Source: Paraburkholderia sp. UYCP14C
GTDB taxonomy: Bacteria; Pseudomonadota; Gammaproteobacteria; Burkholderiales; Burkholderiaceae
Direction: 5' to 3'
NCBI RefSeq assembly: GCF_004197395.1
Contig: NZ_SELS01000045.1
Location: forward strand, 1 to 64,000
Length of the DNA stretch: 64,000 nucleotides
The notes under the pieces were generated by a model, which saw only the letters and a list, made by a program, of their open reading frames with translations, did not search any database and had not been told where the DNA came from. Each line of letters opens with the position of its first letter. Positions within the stretch are counted from its first letter, which is position 1. Both the position numbers and the translations under genes were made by a program. This document shows positions 42,614 through 48,883 of the stretch, piece by piece.

Positions 42614-43002
42614 CGACCAAGCCGACAAACGAATTCGAGAACTTCATCGATGCGCTGGTGGATGAGTTGATTGCGATGCCCGACGACCAGGTGTTAGAAG
42701 GCCTTGACCCAGCCTCCGTGCAGGCGGACGGTTTGCGTCTGCTCCAAGCCGCCAAGGCGAAGGCTGGGCATGCGCGGCTTGCTGCGGCCAAGGCTGGTTT
42801 TGCGGCTCTGAAAGAGCAGCCTGCTGCTGTAACCGCAGAGGTTTCTGCAAACGAGGCTCGCCGGTTCATTGCCCAGGCTGCAAACGATGGCAGGTATACG
42901 TTGGCCGCTCGGAGCCTTGGTGATCTCTCGGATGACGAAGTGCTCAAGCTGTACAGGAAAATCAAGGCACTGGAGTCGGGCGCTGAGGGAGCTGAGAAGT
43001 GA
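42610..43002 (+). CDS. Hypothetical helical protein in sigma-ImmA operon
   Basis: A 130-aa Ala/Lys/Glu-rich helical protein with no signal peptide. It overlaps both neighbours by four bases, between the sigma-like gene and the ImmA/IrrE gene, so it is probably made in fixed ratio with them. An anti-sigma or protease-substrate role is conceivable, but nothing in the sequence proves it. Confidence 0.55.
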   Translation: MTTKPTNEFENFIDALVDELIAMPDDQVLEGLDPASVQADGLRLLQAAKAKAGHARLAAAKAGFAALKEQPAAVTAEVSANEARRFIAQAANDGRYTLAARSLGDLSDDEVLKLYRKIKALESGAEGAEK

Positions 43003-43844
43003 CTTCTGCGGGCAAGCGTGCTGAGGCATTGGTCGCAGAGCTTGGCATCAAGTGTCCTCAGGATCTGGATGTCGAAGCAATTGCCTTCGACTCGGGAGTT
43101 GAGGTGGTCTACGAAGCGATGACGGGGTGCGAGGCATCTCTCGTTGGCTATCTCGACCGTGCCGTTGCGACCATCAATCCGTCAGACGTGCGTGGTCGCG
43201 AACGGTTCTCCGTCGCACACGAGCTGGGACATTGGCATCTTCACAGGGGGCGCTCGTTCCAGTGTCGCGTCGATGACCCGAGCGCCAACCTTTCCTCCGA
43301 CCGTGCTCTGGAGAAGGAGGCGGACAATTTCGCAGCTCATCTGCTGTTACCCGGCCCGCTCTTCAAACCGGTGATTGCCCAGCTTGGGCAGCCGAGCTTT
43401 CAGCAGCTCACGAAGGTCGCGGGAGAGTTCGAGACGAGCATCATGGCAACGGCCCTGCGCCTCGCGAACATCGACACCCTGCCGGTCATCGTCGCTTGCT
43501 ATACCAGGGATGGGAAGCGTTGGAGTTTGCCGGCAGCGGACATCCCGAAGCGCTGGTTTCTCAAAGACAAGCTGGATGAAGATACTTTTACCTACGATTT
43601 TCTCAACAGCGGCAAGGAGTCCCGGTACCTCGGCAAACAGTCGGCGGACGCTTGGTTCGAGAACGATGACGCCGAAAAGTACGAGGTGCTGGAGCAGTGC
43701 ATTGGCAGCGCCGGCGGTACAGCGCTTGTGCTTCTGTATCTGCAGCCGGACATGCTAGATGCGGGATTCGACTGGAATGTCGGCAACCGCAGGTACAACG
43801 AACGAGGCTCCTACGTTCCCCGGCGAGGCGCCTCAAGACGCTGA
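42999..43844 (+). CDS. ImmA/IrrE family metallopeptidase
   Basis: A 281-aa protein starting at GTG 42999, overlapping the previous stop. The zinc-protease motif HELGH is at residues 74-78 (FSVAHELGHWHLHRG), with the downstream EKEADNFAAHLLLP glutamate helix of the family. The C-terminal 130 residues form an extra domain. ImmA/IrrE proteases cleave repressors or regulators after stress signals; here the adjacent sigma-like or 130-aa protein is the obvious candidate substrate (inference). Confidence 0.88.
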   Translation: MTSAGKRAEALVAELGIKCPQDLDVEAIAFDSGVEVVYEAMTGCEASLVGYLDRAVATINPSDVRGRERFSVAHELGHWHLHRGRSFQCRVDDPSANLSSDRALEKEADNFAAHLLLPGPLFKPVIAQLGQPSFQQLTKVAGEFETSIMATALRLANIDTLPVIVACYTRDGKRWSLPAADIPKRWFLKDKLDEDTFTYDFLNSGKESRYLGKQSADAWFENDDAEKYEVLEQCIGSAGGTALVLLYLQPDMLDAGFDWNVGNRRYNERGSYVPRRGASRR

Positions 43845-43978
43845 TGGTGCGAGTACCGCGAGAAGCAATGCAGCAGCGAGCCGGCATTGCCGAACTTCGC
43901 GCGCACCGTCTAGCCGTTGCCATAATAGGTGAGCCGGCTTAGCGTACTTTGGCGCCCCTTTCGTCGAACGCTCCCCAA

Positions 43979-44404
43979 ATGACGACCATCGGCGTGCACT
44001 GTTCAGTTTGTGCGAGAAACGACCGGTATATTGTGACGTTGAAAGATGCTCGCCATGCGGGTTCCCGTGATGTCGGATTGACGGCGGTGTGGCATCCAGC
44101 AAACCTTCGTTTATTGGACGATCAAGCGCTCGCCCACATGGAACGAACCGTCCACGATCTCGCCGCAAGGCGTGGTCTACCCGAAATGATGACGTTCGGC
44201 GGGTCTGCGTATGGTTTCCGTTATGCGGAGAAGGGCGCGCCGCAGGCGATCGTGCAGAAAATGGCGGATGGTCAGCGGGCTTCGGCGGAACCACGGAACC
44301 CGTGCTTCTTTCGAGTGCCACGGGGCCACTCGAGATTTGCAAACGGGAACGGGTGCTCCGGATCCCATAGGTCGCGCTTAGCTGTATCGGAAACGTGCGA
44401 GTAA
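43979..44404 (+). CDS. Possibly truncated unknown protein
   Basis: A 141-codon frame starting MTTIGVHCSVCARNDRYIV, just outside the right Tn3-like end. Residues 1-95 look like a real protein (one CxxC, alternating helix/strand), but the last 45 codons run antisense through the end of the GIY-YIG-like gene and are Arg/Ser/Cys-rich. The gene was probably cut at the 5' side by the cassette and lost its own end. Not recognised. Confidence 0.35.
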   Translation: MTTIGVHCSVCARNDRYIVTLKDARHAGSRDVGLTAVWHPANLRLLDDQALAHMERTVHDLAARRGLPEMMTFGGSAYGFRYAEKGAPQAIVQKMADGQRASAEPRNPCFFRVPRGHSRFANGNGCSGSHRSRLAVSETCE

Positions 44405-44883
44405 AACCAGTCGATGATCTTCGATTCCGCACCGGCCGGGTCTGAGCTTGGTGCGTAATGAATCCAAAGACTATCGAGATTCGAGAGCAGTTTCAGAAAG
44501 TAGCCACCGGCATGGGGACTACGCTTTCCAATTGGCGTCCGATAGTACTGGCCCAGTCGTTTCGATAGCGACTGAGATTCCGTCAGCCCGACATAGAGGA
44601 TGACTTCGTCTCGTAACCAGAAGGCCGCCACCCGCCGCATCAACTCCTCAGGGGTCGGCCTGCTGCCGTCGATTGATAGCTCCGGCCGCACATACAGCCA
44701 GTGTTCGAAGTCAATTGATGACAAAGGGGCTTCCGACAGAACTCCATCGAGCGAATCTAGAGAGTCCGTAAGCGAAACGATGTAGACCCCACACTCAGGC
44801 GCGGGCGGCTTTGTACCCCAAGGAACGCAGCCGGCCCGACTGAGGTCGGCGGCAGCGAACGCTTCTGCGACGGTAGTAGGCAT
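44272..44883 (-). CDS. GIY-YIG-like nuclease domain protein
   Basis: A 203-aa protein. CGVYIVSLTDS (about 32-42) and EVILYVGLTESQSLSKRLGQYYRT (about 94-117) form the two strands and Arg helix of a GIY-YIG fold, with Y-V-G in the second strand and the later Glu (AGAESKIIDWFY) as possible metal ligand. No other domain. The spacing between the first and second strands (about 50 residues) is longer than usual, so the fold may have an insert. It lies inside the 5.5-kb element; defence or homing roles are possible. Confidence 0.6.
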   Translation of the reverse strand: MPTTVAEAFAAADLSRAGCVPWGTKPPAPECGVYIVSLTDSLDSLDGVLSEAPLSSIDFEHWLYVRPELSIDGSRPTPEELMRRVAAFWLRDEVILYVGLTESQSLSKRLGQYYRTPIGKRSPHAGGYFLKLLSNLDSLWIHYAPSSDPAGAESKIIDWFYSHVSDTAKRDLWDPEHPFPFANLEWPRGTRKKHGFRGSAEAR

Positions 44884-45012
44884 CTACGCTTCCTTGCCAG
44901 CGCCCGAGAATCCTTGTCGACATGCCGATGCGGTGGCGAGGATGACGGTATCATCGGCGAGGCGGCTGTCATGACGGTAATCGTTGACAAGAATAGCGAG
45001 ACAAGGGTGATC

Positions 45013-45753
45013 ATGGGGAAAAAATTTTCGTGGTCGGTGGCTGCATTGGCAGTGGCCGTCGCATCTTCCGCGGCGTGGGCGGCGGAGGACCCGTCGATCG
45101 CATGTTTTGCAGCTATGGCGGACAATCCAGCGTTTGCGCCGCTGCGAGGCAAAGTGGTTTTGAAGCTCGGCGCCCATCCTGATCTCTCGATGCTCGCAAA
45201 CGACCATCGACCAACGAAGCGGGAGAAGGACGCGATCGCTGCCTGGGTTGCCGAGAGCGAACGCTGTTACGATCTCGGCCACGACTATCGAGCCATCGCA
45301 TATCAGCCAGTTGTATCCGCTCTCATCGACGAGAGCATGCACGCAATCGAGGCCCTGGTTGCAAAGCTGTACGCCGGTAAGCTGACCTACGCTCAGTTCA
45401 ATCAGCAGCGTCAAGCTACCGACGACACCTATCGGGAACGGGTTGCCAGCACTCTGCAGACATTGCAGGCGGAGAGCGATCGGGAGCAGGCAAATAGGCG
45501 GGCCCAACAAGCCAGCATCGAAGCTCAACAGAAGGCAGCTGCCGCGCAAGAGGCCGCTACGCAAGCACAAGCGCAAGCGAATGAAGAAGCGGCGCAAAAT
45601 GCTCGGCGTGCGCTTGCGTTGCAAATGTTGGCGAACTCGAGACCTATCTACACGCCGTTGCCCCCGCCGCCCCCGATCCGAACGCCGTCGATTCAGAACA
45701 CGAACTGCTATCAGATCGGGAGCCAGTTGCACTGCACTACGACAGGAAATTGA
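45013..45753 (+). CDS. Exported protein with coiled-coil and Pro-rich tail
   Basis: A 246-aa protein beginning MGKKFSWSVAALAVAVASS with a signal peptide cleaved near AWAAED. Mature N-terminal domain has Cys at IACFAAM and SERCYDL; then a Gln/Ala coiled-coil (about 135-205), a PPPPPP stretch and a C-terminal pair of Cys (NTNCYQIGSQLHC). The longer upstream frame is rejected because the signal peptide starts here after AGGGTG. Function unknown; envelope protein carried by the element. Confidence 0.6.
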   Translation: MGKKFSWSVAALAVAVASSAAWAAEDPSIACFAAMADNPAFAPLRGKVVLKLGAHPDLSMLANDHRPTKREKDAIAAWVAESERCYDLGHDYRAIAYQPVVSALIDESMHAIEALVAKLYAGKLTYAQFNQQRQATDDTYRERVASTLQTLQAESDREQANRRAQQASIEAQQKAAAAQEAATQAQAQANEEAAQNARRALALQMLANSRPIYTPLPPPPPIRTPSIQNTNCYQIGSQLHCTTTGN

Positions 45754-45784
45754 CCGGCGCGCGCTGACGCCCCGGCAAGCCGTG

Positions 45785-45910
45785 TGAGGTTGTCCGAGTG
45801 TCGACAGACGACCAGCGCTCGACCTGCAACGCGACGCGCTGGCGAAGGCCGGTTGCGAACGCGTCTTCGAGGACACGGCAAGCGGCGTGAAGGCGGAGCG
45901 CACCGGGTCC
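45785..45910 (+). pseudogene. Serine recombinase/resolvase fragment
   Basis: In one frame the sequence reads VVRVSTDDQR, in the next LDLQRDALAKAGCERVFEDT followed by ASGVKAERTG. Joined, these are the N-terminal catalytic signature of Tn3-type resolvases/invertases (the Ser of RVST and the Arg helix). A one-base shift separates them and the gene stops after about 45 codons, so it is a dead remnant. Confidence 0.75.
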
Positions 45911-45968
45911 GTGCGCTCCACGTCCGTTGCAGATAATGTGAGCGGACCACGATGGAATGCAAGCACGG

Positions 45969-46090
45969 CCGGCTGAATGCAAGCACAGTTGCAGATAATC
46001 CGAGCACGCACGTTCCGTCAGTTGCAGTTATCTCGAGCGGGAAAGCACGTCGATTGCAAGCACGGACGATTTCAAATGCAAGCCGCTACA
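45969..46090 (-). repeat. Right 122-bp terminal inverted repeat
   Basis: Exact reverse complement of the left end. Sub-repeats on this side are AGTTGCAGATAATCCGAGC (45987-46005) and AGTTGCAGTTATCTCGAGC (46020-46038); a third, CGTTGCAGATAATGTGAGC, lies just inside at 45925-45943. Confidence 0.85.
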
Positions 46091-46331
46091 CCTAGCGTTG
46101 GCGCAAATCGCCACCTATCTCGGCTCGATGAGCCAAGGACCCGATCCAAGGGTGCAAGCAAACCTAAGCCGGATAAGGCTTTCGCGATATCGCAACGTTG
46201 GTTCAGACATTGGAGGTGAGCCAAGGCTAATCCAAACCATGTCCGCGGGCGCTGGGTGACGTCGCGGTCCAAGCCTGAGGGCGGCACCATCGGGCAGCTT
46301 TCCTGGGATCCGGCCCGGCGGGACTGGGCGG

Positions 46332-47258
46332 TCACTTTTGCGCCCTGAGCGCGGCCAGCAGCTCCGCATTCTGCGTCGCCAGCGCTTCCAGTTTGCCGGC
46401 CTGCCGGGATGCTTCCTCCCTGGCCTGGCCGGCCTCCTTGCGGGCGGCGTCGCGCTCCGCCTGGACCTGTGTGAACCTCTCGGCCTGCCGCTGCGCCTCC
46501 TCCGCCGTCCGCTTGCGCTCCGCGGCATGCCCTTCATCGGCGAGCCGGCGCTGTTCAGTGTGCGTCTGCTCGGCGGCTCGGGCCTGTGCCCTCGACTCGC
46601 TGAGTTCCGCACGCAGCACCTCAATCTTCTCGGCCGCGCCGGCGCGTACCGTCTCAAGTTCGGCTCGTAGCCGATCCACGCTCTCCTGTCCCCGCGTCAG
46701 CTCCGCAGTGTGTTGTTCGGCCGCAGCCTTGGCCTGCTGCTCGGTCGCAGCAAGCCGTTCGCGCGTCTGCGCGAGCTGAACCGCCAGCGCCTGCTTTTCG
46801 TCCTGGGTGTCCGCGACACGCTGCGTCAGTTCATTGGCGTGGGCCTTCATGGCGTCCAGTTGCGCCTCCAGGTCGTCCACCGTCTGTGCGGCGTCAGCCA
46901 GTTCGCGCTCCGCCTGTTCACGCTGCTCGCCCGCCGCGCGTACCACCTCGGCGACACGCCGCTCCGCCGCCTTGACGGCCTTGTCGTTCAGTTCCGCGGC
47001 GAGCTTCGCGATCCGCTCGGTCAGCGCCGCGGTCACCGCCGCGACCTCTTCGGCGACCTCGACCGGCAATTCGGCCACCGGCTGGGCCTCCACCGTCGAC
47101 TGCGACGCCACATATTCGTCCCACACCTGTTTCAGGCGGTTCGGGTTGCCGCCGCCGATCCGCTGACGCAGCGCAAAGCCGGTGACGTTGCGGCCGGCAT
47201 CGCGCAGCGACTGGCCGGCTTCGATGATCTGTTCTGGCGTGAATTCAACGGGGCGCAT
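46332..47258 (-). CDS. kfrA: KfrA-like coiled-coil DNA-binding protein
   Basis: A 308-aa protein. N-terminal KfrA DNA-binding domain: VEFTPEQIIEAGQSLRDAGRNVTGFALRQRIGGGNPNRLKQVWDEY; the rest (about 75-305) is one long Ala/Glu/Gln/Arg coiled-coil. KfrA proteins bind their own promoter and help plasmid stability or organisation. The ATG at 47258 is preferred to an upstream one. The region just upstream (47289-47330) has AAACAAATAAACAAATAAAG and CTAACTAACT direct repeats that could be its operator. Confidence 0.85.
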   Translation of the reverse strand: MRPVEFTPEQIIEAGQSLRDAGRNVTGFALRQRIGGGNPNRLKQVWDEYVASQSTVEAQPVAELPVEVAEEVAAVTAALTERIAKLAAELNDKAVKAAERRVAEVVRAAGEQREQAERELADAAQTVDDLEAQLDAMKAHANELTQRVADTQDEKQALAVQLAQTRERLAATEQQAKAAAEQHTAELTRGQESVDRLRAELETVRAGAAEKIEVLRAELSESRAQARAAEQTHTEQRRLADEGHAAERKRTAEEAQRQAERFTQVQAERDAARKEAGQAREEASRQAGKLEALATQNAELLAALRAQK

Positions 47259-47288
47259 GGCAAAGGGCTCCAAAACGGAATACCGCCA

Positions 47289-47330
47289 TCGTATCACAAA
47301 CAAATAAACAAATAAAGAAACTAACTAACT
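47289..47330. promoter_or_regulatory. Short direct repeats upstream of kfrA
   Basis: AAACAAATAAACAAATAAAG followed by AAACTAACTAACTTTC lies 30 bases before the kfrA start. AT-rich iterated tetramers in a high-GC setting suggest a promoter with binding sites for KfrA itself. Confidence 0.45.
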
Positions 47331-47468
47331 TTCAACGACGCGCCCGGAGGAGGGCGCGCACGACGCCCAAACCCTTGCAGCACGGGCGTTTCAAGCGATT
47401 CGTGGAGATGCGCGAAGACGAAACAAACCGGGACGGATGGGGCAGGGCCGGGTCAGACGACCGAAGTA

Positions 47469-47488
47469 TTGATAAAATATGTTATCAA
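47469..47488. promoter_or_regulatory. Palindromic operator-like site before recombinase operon
   Basis: TTGATAA and TTATCAA are perfect inverted 7-mers with a 6-bp spacer (47469-47475, 47482-47488), located 33 bp before the small gene at 47522. The overlap with TATTGATAAAATATG suggests promoter and repressor site together. Confidence 0.5.
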
Positions 47489-47521
47489 TAGTAATGTAGC
47501 CACTGACCTCAAGGAGTTTCG

Positions 47522-47713
47522 ATGGATTACCGCGTCAGCTACGAACACAGCCTGGCGAGCGCGCCGGACGCGTTCATTGTCCAGATCCCGTCCCAGCTGG
47601 TGACCGGTGTGCCGGCCACCGTGCCGCGCGCGCTGCTGCCCGAATTCATCGCCGACCTGATCCGCCAGCGCTCACCGCGGATCGGCCGGATCCGTAACCT
47701 GCGCGTGCTGTAG
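47522..47713 (+). CDS. Small hypothetical protein before integrase
   Basis: A 63-aa protein behind a perfect AAGGAG ribosome site. It is mixed in character, with a central hydrophobic part and a C-terminal basic segment (RQRSPRIGRIRNLRVL). It ends 6 bp before the recombinase gene and is probably co-transcribed. Not recognised. Confidence 0.5.
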   Translation: MDYRVSYEHSLASAPDAFIVQIPSQLVTGVPATVPRALLPEFIADLIRQRSPRIGRIRNLRVL

Positions 47714-47719
47714 GCCGCC

Positions 47720-48700
47720 ATGACTGCACCCACATCACGCGGGTCCACCACGGGGTTGCCGGCGGCCAACCTGCCCGGTGAGCGGCGCCTGAGTGCGCCG
47801 GAATTTCACCAGCTGGGGGCCGTGCCCGCCGAGGCCGAGTGGTTCGCGAATCTCGACAATCCACGCACGCGGCGAGCCTATCAGATCGATCTGCAGGACT
47901 TCATGGGCTTCGCGGGGATCCAGCGTCCGGAGGAGTTCCGCCTCGTCACGCGCGCCCACGTACTGGCGTGGCGCAAGGTGCTCGAGGAGCGCGCGCTGTC
48001 GGGCGCGACGATCCGGCGCAAGCTGGCCGCGCTGTCGTCGCTGTTTGAGTACCTGTGCGAAAAGAACGCGGTCGACTTCAACCCGGTCAAGGGCGCGAAG
48101 CGGCCCAAGGTGGATAGCAATGAAGGCAAGACGCCAGCGCTCGGCGACCACCAGGCGCGCGCGCTGCTCGACGCGCCCGACCCCGCCACGCTCAAAGGCC
48201 TGCGCGACAGGGCGCTGCTCGCGGTACTGCTATATCACGGGCTGCGTCGCGAAGAACTCTGTCTGCTGAAGGTGCGAGATATTCACAGCCGGCGCGGGGT
48301 GCCCCATCTGCGGGTGCACGGCAAGGGCGGCAGGACCAGATACTTACCGCTGCACCCGGGTACTGCGGAGCGAATCCACCTCTATCTGGAAATGGCTGGC
48401 CACGGCATCACGCCCGATGCGCCGCTGTTCCGTCCACTGCGTGGCCCGACCGGCGCCGCGATCACAGCCGATGGCGTCTACAAATGCGTGCTCGCTTATG
48501 CGGCGCAGGCGAAGATCGACGTGCAGGGCTTCGGCGTGCACAGCCTCCGCGCGACCGCGGCCACCAATGCGCTCGAACACGAGGCCGATATCGCGAAGGT
48601 TCAGGAATGGCTCGGGCACGCGAATATTGCGACCACGCGCATCTATGATCGACGAAAGAGCCGGCCAGAAGATTCACCGACCTTCAAGGTGGCGTACTGA
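47720..48700 (+). CDS. Tyrosine recombinase (XerC/D-like integrase)
   Basis: A 326-aa site-specific recombinase. SAM-like N-terminal domain (about 40-130: [24 protein letters not shown]) and a catalytic domain with Arg in [12 protein letters not shown] (about 177), HSLR (274-277), LGHANIATT and nucleophile Tyr 309 (RIYDRR). Close to plasmid-borne integrases that act as resolution or cargo-integration enzymes. It stands directly upstream of the defence-like island, and may have brought it in, but no att repeat was found at both ends. Confidence 0.9.
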   Translation: MTAPTSRGSTTGLPAANLPGERRLSAPEFHQLGAVPAEAEWFANLDNPRTRRAYQIDLQDFMGFAGIQRPEEFRLVTRAHVLAWRKVLEERALSGATIRRKLAALSSLFEYLCEKNAVDFNPVKGAKRPKVDSNEGKTPALGDHQARALLDAPDPATLKGLRDRALLAVLLYHGLRREELCLLKVRDIHSRRGVPHLRVHGKGGRTRYLPLHPGTAERIHLYLEMAGHGITPDAPLFRPLRGPTGAAITADGVYKCVLAYAAQAKIDVQGFGVHSLRATAATNALEHEADIAKVQEWLGHANIATTRIYDRRKSRPEDSPTFKVAY

Positions 48701-48806
48701 AGACGCGGAACGGCGACCTGCCGCGCCGAAAGGATGGCACTGAGGGGTCCGGGCGAAAATGACGGCAGCCGGCACCTCAAATCTCGGAAAACCACGGCTC
48801 ACGCGG

Positions 48807-48853
48807 GTTTTCGTTAAAACGTTAGAATCGCAGCATCTTTGGCTTCTAAGCCA
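48807..48853 (+). promoter_or_regulatory. Inverted repeats upstream of the defence-like operon
   Basis: Two palindromes lie between the integrase and the operon: GTTTTCGTTAAAAC (48807-48820) and TGGCTTCTAAGCCA (48840-48853). The ATG at 48884 follows GGGAGCGG. They may be an operator pair; no clear -35/-10 was assigned. Confidence 0.4.
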
Positions 48854-48883
48854 AGAATCAAAAAATAGACGGGAGCGGAAGTA

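Larger units (their letters stand above)
40766..43976. mobile_element. Nested 3.2-kb cassette with Tn3-like inverted ends
   Basis: Left end 40766-40802 and right end 43938-43976 are inverted copies (one mismatch and a 2-base indel in 37-39 bp) that begin GGGG and finish TAAG, as Tn3-family 38-bp ends do. AAAT lies next to both outer edges, possibly a worn target duplication. Inside are a leftward 314-aa gene and a rightward sigma-like/130-aa/ImmA-IrrE operon, but no transposase, so it would be moved in trans. Confidence 0.65.
40599..46090. mobile_element. 5.5-kb TGT...ACA element with 122-bp inverted repeats
   Basis: Bases 40599-40720 are the exact reverse complement of 45969-46090. The ends are TGTAGCGGCTTGCATT... 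and the element is bordered by CCTAGC on both sides (40593-40598, 46091-46096). TGT/ACA ends with multiple 19-bp sub-repeats recall Tn7- and Tn402/Tn5053-like transposons, which usually make 5-bp duplications, but no transposase gene is visible. Cargo: a nested cassette, a GIY-YIG-like gene, an exported protein and a recombinase remnant. Boundary calls come from direct reading. Confidence 0.8.
45754..46331. other. Gene-free stretch with recombinase remnant and right element end
   Basis: Holds the broken serine-recombinase fragment (45785-45910), the right terminal repeat of the 5.5-kb element (45969-46090) and about 235 bp of flank without coding signal before the kfrA stop. Confidence 0.6.

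Noticed and set aside
44884-46011. 375-codon minus-strand frame opposite the exported protein gene
   Set aside because: Cys/Arg/Ser/Leu-rich and spans the recombinase remnant and element end, while the plus-strand gene has a signal peptide and proper start.
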